From contig NZ_NISI01000001.1 of the NCBI RefSeq assembly GCF_002205845.1, positions 1,116,001-1,180,000 on the forward strand: a stretch of DNA of 64,000 bases, written 5' to 3'. The DNA is from Roseateles puraquae. Its GTDB lineage: Bacteria > Pseudomonadota > Gammaproteobacteria > Burkholderiales > Burkholderiaceae_C. The notes below the pieces were generated by a model. The model saw only the letters and a list, made by a program, of their open reading frames with translations. It was not told the origin of the DNA and did not search any database. Positions 42,799 to 53,146 of the stretch are shown here, one piece after another (position 1 is the first letter of the stretch; each line of letters opens with the position of its first letter). Made by a program: the position numbers and the translations under genes.

Positions 42799-44115
42799 TC
42801 AGGCTTCGCGCAACGCCGTCGTCACTGGCAGCGAAGCCGCCCGCGCGGCCGGGAACAGCCCGCCGACGAAGCCGATGGCCAGCGCCCACTTGACGCCCTC
42901 CCACAGCAGGCCGGGTGAGACTGCGAGGCTGAAGCTCAGCTTGCCGACGGAGCCCGCCGACATGGTCGACGCCTCAAAGCCGTTGAACAGCAGCCAGGCG
43001 ATGAAGCCACCGATCAGGCCGCCCGCCAGGGCCAGCAACGTGGTTTCCAGCATCACGGCGACGACCACTGGCAGGCCGCGAAAACCGATGGCGCGCAAGG
43101 TGGCGATCTCCCGGGCGCGCGCTGCGACGGCCGCGAACATGGTGTTGAGCGCGCCGAACACCGCGCCCACGGCCATGATGGCGCCGACCGTGATGCCGAT
43201 GATGCGCAGCACCTGCGTCATGCGCTCTGACTGCTTGGCGAAGAACGCCAGCGTGGTGCTGGCCTTGACCTTGAGCTGCGGGTTGGCTTCCAGCGACGCA
43301 CTGAAGGCCTGGATGGCCGCGGGGTTCTCGAGCTTGACGGTGGCGGAGTTGCGACCGCTGCCGCGCCGGTAGGTGTCGGCCAGCACATTGGCATCGGCCC
43401 AGAGCTCGGACTCCATCGCATCGCCCGACGCGAAGACGCCGACCACCGTCCAGGGTTGGTTGCCGAGCTTGAGCGTGGCGCCGACCGCCATGCCCTCGAA
43501 CTGCCGCACCACGCCCTTGCCGACGACGATCTCGCGCAGGCCGGGCTGGAAGCGTCGGCCCTGGATGATCTTCACGTTGGGCCGCACCGTGAAAGCTGCG
43601 TCGCCCACGCCCCGCACCTGCGCGCTGCCCTCGTCATGCGTCTTGCTGCCCTTGACCGGCAGGTTGGCCGCCGCCACCAGTTCGGCCGAGACGATGGGTT
43701 TGCCTTCGGCGTCGCGAGCAATGCCGGGCGCCTGCTCGATCTGCACCACGTCCTCCCGGCTCAGCGAAGACGACACCTCGTTGGCCGAGGCGCCGCGCAT
43801 CACGATGGCCGTGTCCAGCGAGCCGGAGTTGCGCAGTGTCTGCGCATAGCCCTCCGCCATGGCCAGCAGGGCCACCAGCACGCCCACCACCCCCGCGATG
43901 CCCACCACGATCACCGCGGAAGAGCCGAGCCGCTGCGTCAGCGTGCTCAGGCCCACCGAGGCCACCGAGCGCGCCTGCATGCCGCTGCGAAACAGGAACA
44001 TCCAGGCAACGAACACCACCACCGCCGCCACCGCCCCCTGCCAGGGCAGCATGACCCAGGCCCCGAGCACGAGCAGGGTCAGCAGTACGAGACCCAGGTT
44101 CTTCAGGAACTTCAT
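42799..44115 (-). CDS. ABC exporter permease, FtsX/MacB type (second permease)
   Basis: A 438-residue permease: N-terminal membrane segments (LGLVLLTLLVLGAWVMLPW; then about residues 20-90), a large periplasmic MacB-like domain (about 95-280), then three membrane helices (IIGITVGAIMAVGAVFGALN; RAIGFRGLPVVVAVMLETTL). The ATG at 44115 has GGAGGG upstream. It follows the first permease with 1 base between. Together they form a heterodimeric exporter. Confidence 0.88.
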   Translation of the reverse strand: MKFLKNLGLVLLTLLVLGAWVMLPWQGAVAAVVVFVAWMFLFRSGMQARSVASVGLSTLTQRLGSSAVIVVGIAGVVGVLVALLAMAEGYAQTLRNSGSLDTAIVMRGASANEVSSSLSREDVVQIEQAPGIARDAEGKPIVSAELVAAANLPVKGSKTHDEGSAQVRGVGDAAFTVRPNVKIIQGRRFQPGLREIVVGKGVVRQFEGMAVGATLKLGNQPWTVVGVFASGDAMESELWADANVLADTYRRGSGRNSATVKLENPAAIQAFSASLEANPQLKVKASTTLAFFAKQSERMTQVLRIIGITVGAIMAVGAVFGALNTMFAAVAARAREIATLRAIGFRGLPVVVAVMLETTLLALAGGLIGGFIAWLLFNGFEASTMSAGSVGKLSFSLAVSPGLLWEGVKWALAIGFVGGLFPAARAASLPVTTALREA

Positions 44116-44116
44116 C

Positions 44117-45286
44117 TCAAGCCCTCCCGGCCAGTGCATCAGTGATGTTCACGCGCATCGCGCGCAACGCCGGCAAGGCGCCGACCGCCAACCCGAACAG
44201 CAGCGCCAGACCGACGCCGATCGCCCAGCTCGTCGCGCCCGCGGCGGGCAGGTTGAGGGCGCCCCCGCTGCCAGCACTCACCGCCGGCCCGACGACACTG
44301 GCCAGCGCCAGGCCGATGGACCCGCCGATCAGCAACAGCAGCATCGACTCGGCCAGCACCATGGCCAGCACGCTGCCGCCAGGGAAACCCAGCGTCTTGA
44401 GCACCGCGATCTCGCCGGTGCGCTCGCGCACCGCCTGCATCATGGTGTTGCCGGCCAGCAGCAGCAGCGTGAAGAACACCGCGCCCATGATGGACGTGAC
44501 GATGAGATTGATGTCGGCCACCTGCTTCATCCAGCTGCTCATCGCCGCCTGCTCGGTGAGGGTACGGGTCTCGTGGTCGGAGTTGGCCGAGATCTCGTCG
44601 ATGGCCTTGAGCACGCGGTCCGCCTGGTTCACATCCTTGACCCGCGTGACATACCAGCCGACCTGGCCCTGATTCCAGGGCGTGGTGTCGTCGAAGTACT
44701 TCCAGTTCAGCAGGAAGGTCTGGTCCCACCAGCCGCCGGTCTTCTTGTCGGCCACGTGGATGATGCCGACGATCTTGAACGGCCAGTTCTGGCTGCCGTT
44801 CTTGTCAGGGAAGATGGTGGACTGCATCGGCACCTGGTCGCCCACCTTCCAGCCGAACTTGCGGGCCAGCGCTTCGCCGATGAGGGCGCCGTCCTTGGTC
44901 TCGGCGAAGGCCTTGCGGTGCTCCGCCGAGACTTCCATCTCGGGGTAGATGTCCAGGTAATTGGGCGCGACGGCAAAGCTGAAGACCTGGTTCTCGGGCT
45001 TCTGGTAAGCCCCGCCGAACCAGTTGGCGAAGGTCACGTCCTTCACGCCATCGATCTGCGAGATGCGCGCGCCGAGTGACATCGGCAGCAACTGGATGAA
45101 GCTGAGCTTGGCGCCGGTCTGCAGGCGCTGGGCACCGTTGGCGCTCTGGCCGGCCTGATCAAAGCCCACGCGCACGGCATCCAGCAGGCCGAACAGCAGG
45201 AAGGCCGTGATGATGGACACCAGGGTGAGAAAGGTCCGCAGCTTGCGCCGGAACAGTGCGGCCCAGATGAGGTGGAGGTATTTCAT
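44117..45286 (-). CDS. ABC exporter permease, FtsX/MacB type (first permease)
   Basis: A 389-residue permease of the same family. First helix near residues 15-35 (LRTFLTLVSIITAFLLFGLL), periplasmic domain to about 265, then three helices near the C-terminus (SIMGAVFFTLLLLAGNTMMQ; VLAMVLAESMLLLLIGGSIG). It follows the ATPase gene by 10 bases. Substrate unknown (peptide, lipoprotein or drug are the known options for the family). Confidence 0.88.
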   Translation of the reverse strand: MKYLHLIWAALFRRKLRTFLTLVSIITAFLLFGLLDAVRVGFDQAGQSANGAQRLQTGAKLSFIQLLPMSLGARISQIDGVKDVTFANWFGGAYQKPENQVFSFAVAPNYLDIYPEMEVSAEHRKAFAETKDGALIGEALARKFGWKVGDQVPMQSTIFPDKNGSQNWPFKIVGIIHVADKKTGGWWDQTFLLNWKYFDDTTPWNQGQVGWYVTRVKDVNQADRVLKAIDEISANSDHETRTLTEQAAMSSWMKQVADINLIVTSIMGAVFFTLLLLAGNTMMQAVRERTGEIAVLKTLGFPGGSVLAMVLAESMLLLLIGGSIGLALASVVGPAVSAGSGGALNLPAAGATSWAIGVGLALLFGLAVGALPALRAMRVNITDALAGRA

Positions 45287-45296
45287 GGCCTCTCCT

Positions 45297-45992
<696 letters not shown>

Positions 45993-45994
45993 GC

Positions 45995-47224
45995 TCATTC
46001 CTTGTTGGCAACGGTGGAACCGGCTTTCAGCTCGGGCGGCGGAGAAACCACAACGGTCTCGCCGGCCTTGAGGCCGTCGGTGGCGAGGCGGAACTTGCCC
46101 ACGTCACCGCCCAGCTTGATGGCGCGCCGCTCGGCGCGGTTGTCCTGCACGACGAAGACGGCCGGGCCGCCCTCGCGGTCAACGACGGCTTCGGGCGGCA
46201 CCAGCACCCCGGGCACCGGCTTCGCCGCGGCCTGGGGTTTGGTGGCCAGGAAGCTCACGCGCACGCCCATGTCGGGCACGAGGCGGTCATCCTTCTGCTC
46301 CAGCGCCACCCGCACCTTGACCGTGGCCTTGCCACGGTCGGCGCTCGGGATGACGGCCACCACGTGCGCGGGGATCTTCCAGTCGGGGTAGGCGTCGAGC
46401 ACCGCCTCGCAGGGCATGTCGGGCTTGACCTGGGCGATGTAGGCCTCATTGACGTCGACATTCACCTCCAACGAGTCCATGTCGACGATGGTGCCCACGC
46501 CGGTGCGGGTGAAGCCGCCCCCCGCGGACAGCGGCGAGATGATCTCGCCCACCTGGGCTGCCCGCGCGGTGACGACGCCGTCGAAAGGCGCGCGCACGGT
46601 GGCGTAGTCGAAGTTCACACGCGCCTGGCGCGCCTGGGCCTGGGCAGCCTCGATCTGGCGCTGCGCGGCCTCGATCTGTGCCGACACTGTCTTGACCGCT
46701 GTGGCCGACTGCTCGCGGGACTGGCGCGTGGTCATGCCGCTGGCCGCGAGTTCGGCCTGGCGGCGCTCGTCGGCCTGGGCCTGGGCCAGCTGGGCCCGCA
46801 GCTGCCCGAGGTTGGCTTCCGCGGTGCGCACCTGGGCCTCGGCGGCGGCGAGGCCCGCCTTCAGTCCGGTGTCGTCCAGCCGCGCGAGCACCTGGCCCTT
46901 CTTGACCTTGAAACCTTCGTCGATGAGCACCTCGGTCAGCGTGCCGGTCATCTGGGCCGACACGGTCGCCATGCGACGCGCGGTGACGTAGCCCGTGGCC
47001 TGCAGCACGGCGCCTGCGGCGGGCCCCTGGCCATTGGCGCGCACGGTGGCGGTCTGCACCGCGACCGGCTTGTTGCCGGTGATCCACCACCAGGCCGCAC
47101 CACCCGCCAACGCCAGCACGGCAGCACCCGCCACCACGCCCCACAGCCAAGTGGGGGCGCCGCCGCCACGTTCCTCACGCTGCGCGCCGTCGATGCGCAG
47201 TTCCTTCAGCAATCCGGTATCGAT
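45995..47224 (-). CDS. Periplasmic adaptor of the exporter (MacA/HlyD type)
   Basis: A membrane-fusion protein of about 409 residues: a short cytoplasmic part, one membrane helix (WLWGVVAGAAVLALAGGAAW), barrel-lipoyl parts (VTARRMATVSAQMTGTLTEV), and a long coiled-coil hairpin (residues about 110-195). The frame extends upstream to 47341, but AGGGAG stands six bases before an ATC at 47224, giving IDTGLLKELRID where the family usually begins with Met; ATC may be the start. Alternatives are a GTG at 47275 or a TTG at 47212. Confidence 0.85.
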   Translation of the reverse strand: MDTGLLKELRIDGAQREERGGGAPTWLWGVVAGAAVLALAGGAAWWWITGNKPVAVQTATVRANGQGPAAGAVLQATGYVTARRMATVSAQMTGTLTEVLIDEGFKVKKGQVLARLDDTGLKAGLAAAEAQVRTAEANLGQLRAQLAQAQADERRQAELAASGMTTRQSREQSATAVKTVSAQIEAAQRQIEAAQAQARQARVNFDYATVRAPFDGVVTARAAQVGEIISPLSAGGGFTRTGVGTIVDMDSLEVNVDVNEAYIAQVKPDMPCEAVLDAYPDWKIPAHVVAVIPSADRGKATVKVRVALEQKDDRLVPDMGVRVSFLATKPQAAAKPVPGVLVPPEAVVDREGGPAVFVVQDNRAERRAIKLGGDVGKFRLATDGLKAGETVVVSPPPELKAGSTVANKE

Positions 47225-47389
47225 GACGCACTCCCTGGAGTTGTTGCCAGTGGGAAAGTGCGACGGATTTTGCACAGATAGCGCTATCAGTCGACCCGGG
47301 TTTCGACGAACGGCGGCCCGCGAGGCTGAATCGACAGCCACCCGGGATGAACGGCGGTCAGGCGCCGGGCCGTGCGCGCTGACGCGGCG

Positions 47390-48037
47390 TCAGCTCTCGA
47401 CCAGCCCGTTGCGGATGGCGTAGACGGTGAGCTCGGAGTTGTTGGTCAGGCCGAGCTTTTCGAGCACCCGAGCCCGGTAGACGCTGACCGTCTTGGGGCT
47501 GAGCATCAGCTCTTCGGCGATGTCGGACAGGCGCTTGCCCGAGGCGATCATGACCAGGGTCTGCAGCTCGCGGTCCGACAGCTTGTGGTGGGCCTGTTCG
47601 GTGACGGGCGCGGTGAGGCTCTCGACCAGCATCTGGGCGATCTCGGGCGTCACGTACTTGCGCCCCTGGGCCACGGTACGCACCGCCTGCACCAGCGAGG
47701 CCGGGTCGCCGCCCTTGTTGACGTAGCCGTAGGCGCCGGCGCGCAGCGCGCGGATGGCGTATTGGTCTTCCGGGTACATCGACACGATGAGGGTGCGCAC
47801 CGGGTTGCCCTCTTCCTTGAGCACGTGCAGCACATCCAGGCCCGAGCGGCCGGGCATGTTGATGTCGAGCACCAGCACGTCGCAGGGGTTGTCGCGCCCG
47901 AGGGTGTGCAGCAGCCCGCGCAGCTCGGTGTAGTCGCCGGCTTCGCCGACGACCTCGATGTCCTGGGCATCGGCCAGGGTGTCGCGGATGCCGCGGCGGA
48001 TGAGGCCATGGTCGTCGCAAAGAATGACCCGGATCAC
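47390..48037 (-). CDS. NarL/FixJ-type response regulator
   Basis: A 215-residue regulator: a receiver domain with phosphoacceptor D58 (VLVLDINMPGRSG) and a LuxR-type helix-turn-helix (LSDRELQTLVMIASGKRLSD, then SPKTVSVYRARVLEKL). Its start overlaps the end of the sensor kinase by 4 bases. It likely controls the adjacent exporter operon (inference). Confidence 0.93.
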   Translation of the reverse strand: MIRVILCDDHGLIRRGIRDTLADAQDIEVVGEAGDYTELRGLLHTLGRDNPCDVLVLDINMPGRSGLDVLHVLKEEGNPVRTLIVSMYPEDQYAIRALRAGAYGYVNKGGDPASLVQAVRTVAQGRKYVTPEIAQMLVESLTAPVTEQAHHKLSDRELQTLVMIASGKRLSDIAEELMLSPKTVSVYRARVLEKLGLTNNSELTVYAIRNGLVES

Positions 48038-49191
48038 ACGCGCCCCCAGATGGACGTCGCGTCGTCCTTGCCGAAGTCGGTGGCGTCGTCGAGGGCGTCG
48101 ATGGCGTCCTGCGCCAGCGGCACGGTCAGGATGAGGCTGGTGCCACCGCCCGGCGGGCTGGAGAGGTCCACCCAGCCGCCCACCGTTGCGGCACGTTCAT
48201 GCAGGCCGCGGATGCCGAAGGAGCGCTCCTTGGCCAGATCGTCCGGGCCCATGCCGCGGCCGTTGTCGCGGATCTCCAGCGTCAGCACGCCCGAGTCCAG
48301 GCTGAGCTCCACGTCCACGCGGGTGGCCAGCGCATGCTTGGAGACGTTCGTCAACGCCTCCTGCGCCGTGCGGTAGGCCACCAGCGGCACGCCGGGCGGC
48401 AGGGCCAGGCGCTCATCGCCCACCCGCAGGCCGGCTTCGATGCCCGTGCGGCGCTCGAAACGGGCCGTCATCCATTGCAGCGCGGCCACCAGGCCCTGCT
48501 CCAGGATGGCGGGGCGCAGGTTGTGCATGATGCGCTGGCTGGCGTCGATGGCGGCGTTGACGGTCTCCAGGGCCGCGGCCACGCGCTGGCGCACCTCGGG
48601 CTCTTGCGCATGGCGGTCAATCCAGGCGAGGTCGAACTTGACGGCGGTGAGCGAGCCGCCAACGTCGTCATGGATCTCGCGGGCGATGGCGGCACGCTCC
48701 AGCTCCACGCTGGTCTGCAGGTGGCCGGCCAGCTCGTGCAGGCGCTGCTTGGACTTGATCAGCTCCTGATCCGCCGCCCGGCGGGCGCGCTCGTTCTCCG
48801 CTGCGTCGATGGCATGCAGCAGGGCCGGCGCCAGGCGGTTGAGATTGTTCTTGAGCAAATAGTCAGAGGCGCCGTTGCGCATCGCGGCCACCGCGGTGTC
48901 TTCACCGATCTCGCCTGAGACCAGGATGAAGGGCACGTTCAGCTGGCGCGTCTTCAGGGCCTCCAGCACATCCAGGCCCGAATAGCCCGGCAGGTTGTAG
49001 TCGGAAATGATCGCGTCCCAGGGCTGGCTCAGGGCTTCCAGCACCGCCGGCAGGGCATCCCGCCGCTCGACCTGCACCTTCAGGCCGGCGCGCAGCAGCT
49101 GGGCAAGGATGAGTTGGTGGTCGAGTTCGGCATCCTCGACATGCAGTACCCGCAGGACCCGCGGGGCCTGCTCCGGACCAGGAATCGTCAT
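48034..49191 (-). CDS. Hybrid sensor kinase with N-terminal receiver
   Basis: A 385-residue soluble kinase: receiver domain first (phosphoacceptor D64, AIISDYNLPGYSG), a linker helix, then a HisKA_3-type dimerisation helix with the phosphohistidine H174 (AIAREIHDDVGGSLTAVKFD) and an HATPase domain (EALTNVSKHALATRVDV; IRDNGRGMGPDDL). No membrane segment, so the signal is cytoplasmic or comes through the receiver. ATG 49191 is preferred to 49218. Partner of the regulator above. Confidence 0.9.
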   Translation of the reverse strand: MTIPGPEQAPRVLRVLHVEDAELDHQLILAQLLRAGLKVQVERRDALPAVLEALSQPWDAIISDYNLPGYSGLDVLEALKTRQLNVPFILVSGEIGEDTAVAAMRNGASDYLLKNNLNRLAPALLHAIDAAENERARRAADQELIKSKQRLHELAGHLQTSVELERAAIAREIHDDVGGSLTAVKFDLAWIDRHAQEPEVRQRVAAALETVNAAIDASQRIMHNLRPAILEQGLVAALQWMTARFERRTGIEAGLRVGDERLALPPGVPLVAYRTAQEALTNVSKHALATRVDVELSLDSGVLTLEIRDNGRGMGPDDLAKERSFGIRGLHERAATVGGWVDLSSPPGGGTSLILTVPLAQDAIDALDDATDFGKDDATSIWGRV

Positions 49192-49291
49192 GGGGCCGGA
49201 GTATGCCGCGCCCGCCATCCCGTGGCCGGCGCCCCACGCAACGCGGTTCAGACCGGTAATACCGCGCGTTCTCTACGCATCTCCCGGTCGA

Positions 49292-49355
49292 CACCCCCCG
49301 AAAAAGGGGTGAACATGCCATCATGCAGTTGCCCTGAGGGAAACCCCAGGGCTTT
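49292..49355 (+). promoter_or_regulatory. Two hairpins upstream of the second chemotaxis operon
   Basis: CACCCC/GGGGTG (49292-49297, 49306-49311) and GCCCTG(A)GGG/CCCCAGGGC (49331-49352), followed by TTT. They lie in the leader between the kinase gene and the CheZ-like gene. The second has terminator form and may attenuate transcription. Confidence 0.45.
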
Positions 49356-49389
49356 GGGACAAGAAGCAGCATCCCCTCGCGGAGACACG

Positions 49390-49857
49390 ATGCAGACAGA
49401 CACTTCCACCGCCGCCGAATTCGATGGAGCCGTGGCCGCCATGCCGCTGCTGGCGGCTGCGGAACTCCAGGATCACCTGATGACGGTGACCAACGACCTC
49501 GAGCGACTGCAGCGCCTGCTGGACGACGCGGGTGAAGCGCTGTCCACACACTTCTACAGCGCGTCCAACCAGACCATGGCCCTGCTGAGCAACAGTGATG
49601 GCAGCGCCGCGTCGGACGGCCTGAAGCAGATCATGCAGGACATCGCCGGCGCCATCACCGCGCTGCAGTTCCAGGACATGGCCACCCAGCTCATCGCCCA
49701 CACCAGCCAGCGCCTGCGCAACTGCGCCGACCAACTGGCCCGCGACACCTTCGGCATGGACGACGAAGACGGCGCGGCCGTCGTCGAGATCGCGCCGCTG
49801 CGCCCCAACCCGGTCACACAAGACGAGATGGACGCCGGTTCCATCGAGCTTTTCTGA
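49390..49857 (+). CDS. CheZ-like helical protein, putative CheY phosphatase
   Basis: A 155-residue, mainly helical protein. The segment ALQFQDMATQLIAH resembles the catalytic helix of CheZ (FQDLTGQV): D96 and Q100 have the same spacing as E. coli CheZ D143 and Q147. It lacks the CheZ C-terminal docking peptide, ending MDAGSIELF. It stands before a second cheY, cheA and cheW. GGAG lies 5 bases before the ATG. The phosphatase role is inference. Confidence 0.65.
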   Translation: MQTDTSTAAEFDGAVAAMPLLAAAELQDHLMTVTNDLERLQRLLDDAGEALSTHFYSASNQTMALLSNSDGSAASDGLKQIMQDIAGAITALQFQDMATQLIAHTSQRLRNCADQLARDTFGMDDEDGAAVVEIAPLRPNPVTQDEMDAGSIELF

Positions 49858-49908
49858 TTTCCAGTTCACTAAGCCCCCAGGCAACACGTTCTCTCGGAGA
49901 AAACACAA

Positions 49909-50271
49909 ATGCACTCAATCCTCGCTGTCGACGACTCGGCCTCGATGCGCCAGATGGTGGCCTTCACGCTCAAGAACGCCGGGTTCAACGTGGTGGAAGC
50001 AGTGGACGGGCAGGACGCCTGGGAAAAGTCCGGCCAGCGCGATTTCGACCTGGTGCTGACCGACCAGAACATGCCCCGCATGGACGGCATCAGCCTGACC
50101 AAGAAGCTGCGCGAGAACCCGAAGTTCAAGACCACGCCCATCCTGATCCTGACCACCGAGTCCAGCGACGCGATGAAGCAAGCCGGCCGCGCCGCGGGCG
50201 CCACGGGCTGGCTGGTGAAGCCCTTCGACCCGGCCAAGCTGATCGAAGTGATCGGCAAGGTCATCCGCTGA
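49909..50271 (+). CDS. cheY: Chemotaxis response regulator CheY (second copy)
   Basis: A 120-residue single-domain receiver: D8-D9, phosphoacceptor D52 (LVLTDQNMPRMDG), T82/T83 and K104 (LVKPFDP). It is clearly distinct from the first CheY (9850). It sits between the CheZ-like gene and cheA. It may be a second motor-acting CheY or a phosphate sink. Confidence 0.94.
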   Translation: MHSILAVDDSASMRQMVAFTLKNAGFNVVEAVDGQDAWEKSGQRDFDLVLTDQNMPRMDGISLTKKLRENPKFKTTPILILTTESSDAMKQAGRAAGATGWLVKPFDPAKLIEVIGKVIR

Positions 50272-50299
50272 AGCCGGTTCCGGACACGGGAGCACCGCC

Positions 50300-52447
50300 A
50301 TGGGTGACATGACCACCGAAGGCGCCAGCATCAGTGCTGGCATCGATCTCAGCCAGTTCTACCAGGTCTTCTTCGAGGAAGCTGGCGAGAACCTCGACAA
50401 CATGGAGCAGCTGCTGCTGAACCTGAATGTTGACGAGGCTGACGACGAAGAACTGAACGCCATCTTCCGCTGCGCCCACTCCATCAAGGGGGGCGCGGCG
50501 ACCTTTGGTTTCAGCGACGTCGCCGAGCTGACGCACCAGATGGAGACGCTGCTGGACAAGCTGCGCCGCCATGAGCTTCAGCCGACCGCCCCGATGGTGG
50601 ACGTGCTGCTGCAGTCGGGCGATGCCCTGCGCGCCCAGCTGGGCCGCCACCAGGGTTCGGGCGCCGACCCGGTCGACACGACCGATCTGCTGTTCAACAT
50701 CAAGAGCTTCGTCGAAGGCGGCGCGCCCGCGCCGGCCGCTGCTGCACCGAAGGCCGCGCCGGCCGCACCGGCTGCGGCGCCGGCGGCAGCCCCCGCCGCA
50801 CCCGCACCGGCCACCGGCCCGGGCACCCGCCTGCTGGAGCTGCAGGTCGGCCCGCTGAACGACCCCGCGCTGGCCGACAACCTCGTCGAGCTGTTCAAGG
50901 AAATCACGGACCTCGGCACCATCGAGCCGCTGGACGCCGGCCAGAGCTCCGACGGCATGCGCCGCTTCAAGGTGCTGACCAGCTCCACCGACAACGACCT
51001 GCTGGACCTGTTCACCTTCCACGTCGCGCGCGAGCAGGTCAAGCTCACGCCGCTGGGTCCGGGCTTCGGCTTCTATGAAGGCGCCCCCGGCGCGCCGCCG
51101 GCCGAGGCGCCGTCGACCGACCCCGGCTACGGCTTCTTCGACGACGCTCCCGGCACGCCCGAAGGTGCTGCCGCCGCGGCAGCGCCGGCCCCTGCCGCCG
51201 AGGTCAAGCCGACCGCGGCCATCGTGCCGACCCGCCCCGCCACCCCCGCCAAGACCGATGCCAAACCAGCCGGCGGCGGCCTGGACCAGACCACGCTGCG
51301 CGTGTCCATCGAGAAGGTGGACCAGCTCATCAACCTGGTGGGCGAGCTCGTGATCACGCAGGCCATGCTGGCCCAGAACAGCCGTGATGTGGACCCAGCG
51401 ATCTACCAGCAGCTGACCTCCGGCCTGGCGGACCTGGAGCGCAACACCCGCGACCTGCAAGAGTCGGTGATGTCGATCCGGATGATTCCGATGTCGACGG
51501 TGTTCAACCGCTTCCCGCGCATGCTGCGCGATCTGGCCGCCAAGCTCGGCAAGAAGGTCGAGCTGGTCACGCAGGGTGAAGCCACCGAGCTGGACAAGAG
51601 CCTGGTCGAGAAGATCACCGACCCGCTGACCCACCTGGTGCGCAACAGCTGCGACCACGGCATCGAGATGCCGGCCGACCGCCTCGCCAAGGGCAAGCCT
51701 GAACAAGGCACCATCACCCTGGTGGCCTCTCACCAGGGCGGCAGCATCGTGATCGAAGTGCGTGACGACGGCCGCGGCCTGAACCGCGAGAAGCTGATCA
51801 AGAAAGCCCGCGAAAAGGGCATCGACGCGCCGGACACCATGACCGACGCCGAGTGCTGGAACCTGATCTTCGCGCCGGGCTTCTCCACCGCCGAGCAGGT
51901 GACGGACGTCTCCGGCCGCGGTGTGGGCATGGACGTGGTCAAGAAGAACATCACGTCGCTCGGCGGCACGGTCGAGATCGACTCGGCCGAGGGCTACGGC
52001 ATGAAGGTGTCCGTGCGCCTGCCGCTGACGCTGGCCATCATGGACGGCATGAGCGTGGGTGTGGGCGACGAGTGCTACATCCTGCCGCTGTCCAGCGTGG
52101 TGGAGTCCTTCCAGGTGCAGGCCGACACCATCAAGACCGTCGCCGGCTCCGGCCGCGTGGTGGAGGTGCGTGACGAGTACATGCCGGTCATCGAACTCGA
52201 GAAGGTGTTCGACGTGCCGCGCTTCGACTTCGAGCATGTCAGCTCGATCATGGTCGTCGTGGAAGCCGAAGGCGGCCGCGTCGCGCTGCTGGTGGACGAA
52301 CTGCTCGGCCAGCAACAGGTGGTGGTGAAGAACCTCGAGGCCAACTACCGCAAGGTCAATGACGTGTCGGGCGCCACCATCATGGGTGACGGCCGTGTCG
52401 CTCTCATCCTGGACGTCGGCAGCCTCGTGCGCCGCTCGCGCCACTAA
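50300..52447 (+). CDS. cheA: Chemotaxis histidine kinase CheA
   Basis: A 715-residue kinase in CheA order: P1 with phosphohistidine H60 ([14 protein letters not shown]), a linker rich in Ala/Pro (about 140-175), a P2-like CheY-binding part, P3 dimerisation (about 335-395), P4 ATPase ([37 protein letters not shown]) and P5 CheW-like domain. GGAG before the ATG. The only CheA in the window. Confidence 0.97.
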   Translation: MGDMTTEGASISAGIDLSQFYQVFFEEAGENLDNMEQLLLNLNVDEADDEELNAIFRCAHSIKGGAATFGFSDVAELTHQMETLLDKLRRHELQPTAPMVDVLLQSGDALRAQLGRHQGSGADPVDTTDLLFNIKSFVEGGAPAPAAAAPKAAPAAPAAAPAAAPAAPAPATGPGTRLLELQVGPLNDPALADNLVELFKEITDLGTIEPLDAGQSSDGMRRFKVLTSSTDNDLLDLFTFHVAREQVKLTPLGPGFGFYEGAPGAPPAEAPSTDPGYGFFDDAPGTPEGAAAAAAPAPAAEVKPTAAIVPTRPATPAKTDAKPAGGGLDQTTLRVSIEKVDQLINLVGELVITQAMLAQNSRDVDPAIYQQLTSGLADLERNTRDLQESVMSIRMIPMSTVFNRFPRMLRDLAAKLGKKVELVTQGEATELDKSLVEKITDPLTHLVRNSCDHGIEMPADRLAKGKPEQGTITLVASHQGGSIVIEVRDDGRGLNREKLIKKAREKGIDAPDTMTDAECWNLIFAPGFSTAEQVTDVSGRGVGMDVVKKNITSLGGTVEIDSAEGYGMKVSVRLPLTLAIMDGMSVGVGDECYILPLSSVVESFQVQADTIKTVAGSGRVVEVRDEYMPVIELEKVFDVPRFDFEHVSSIMVVVEAEGGRVALLVDELLGQQQVVVKNLEANYRKVNDVSGATIMGDGRVALILDVGSLVRRSRH

Positions 52448-52473
52448 CTCAATCACAACAAGGAGAGGTCTTC

Positions 52474-52998
52474 ATGGAAGCCAGCAACGTCCCCGCCCTG
52501 CGCCAGCAAGGCGCCGTCACTGCCAAATCCCATGGCCCGGCCAGTGGCGAGTACCTCACCTTCCGCCTCGGTTCCGAGGAATACGGCATCGACATCCTGA
52601 AGGTGCAGGAGATCCGCTCCTACGAGCAGCCCACCCGCATCGCCAACGCGCCCGAGTTCATCAAGGGCGTGGTCAACCTGCGCGGCGTCATCGTCCCCAT
52701 CGTCGACCTGCGCCTGAAGCTCGGATGCCCCACCGCCGAGTACAACAGCTTCACGGTCGTCATCGTGCTGAACGTGAAGAACCGCGTGGTGGGTGCGGTC
52801 GTCGACTCGGTGTCGGACGTGCTCGAACTCAACCGCGACGCCATCCGCCCTGCGCCCGAGCTGAGCTCGGCCTCGGTGGACACCAGCTTCATCACCGGCA
52901 TCGGCGCGGTGGGTGAGCGCATGCTGATCCTGATGGACATCGAGGGGCTGATGAGCAGCGCCGACATGGGCCTGATGGACGCGGCCATCGCCGCCTGA
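52474..52998 (+). CDS. cheW: Chemotaxis coupling protein CheW
   Basis: A 174-residue Che[20 protein letters not shown], then [20 protein letters not shown]. It links receptors to CheA. It follows cheA by 26 bases, with AAGGAG before the ATG, and precedes a receptor gene after a hairpin. Confidence 0.97.
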   Translation: MEASNVPALRQQGAVTAKSHGPASGEYLTFRLGSEEYGIDILKVQEIRSYEQPTRIANAPEFIKGVVNLRGVIVPIVDLRLKLGCPTAEYNSFTVVIVLNVKNRVVGAVVDSVSDVLELNRDAIRPAPELSSASVDTSFITGIGAVGERMLILMDIEGLMSSADMGLMDAAIAA

Positions 52999-53038
52999 GC
53001 CTGCGGCCTGAGCCAGGCCCACATCGGAGACACGTAAG

Positions 53039-53069
53039 ACTCGCTGCCCGGCACGCTGGCGCAGCGAGT
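53039..53069 (+). terminator. Hairpin after cheW
   Basis: Perfect nine-base arms ACTCGCTGC/GCAGCGAGT with a 13-base loop. It lacks a T-tract and precedes a sigma-28-like promoter. Confidence 0.55.
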
Positions 53070-53092
53070 GACCAGCGACCGTTCAGCCCACG

Positions 53093-53119
53093 CCAAGAGG
53101 GGCAACTGGCCGCCGATTG
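53093..53119 (+). promoter_or_regulatory. Sigma-28-like promoter of the Cache receptor
   Basis: CCAAGAGG, 11 bases, then GCCGATTG, ending about 28 bases before the ATG. Confidence 0.5.
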
Positions 53120-53146
53120 CCCATTCCCGGAATTCAGGAGGTGTGA

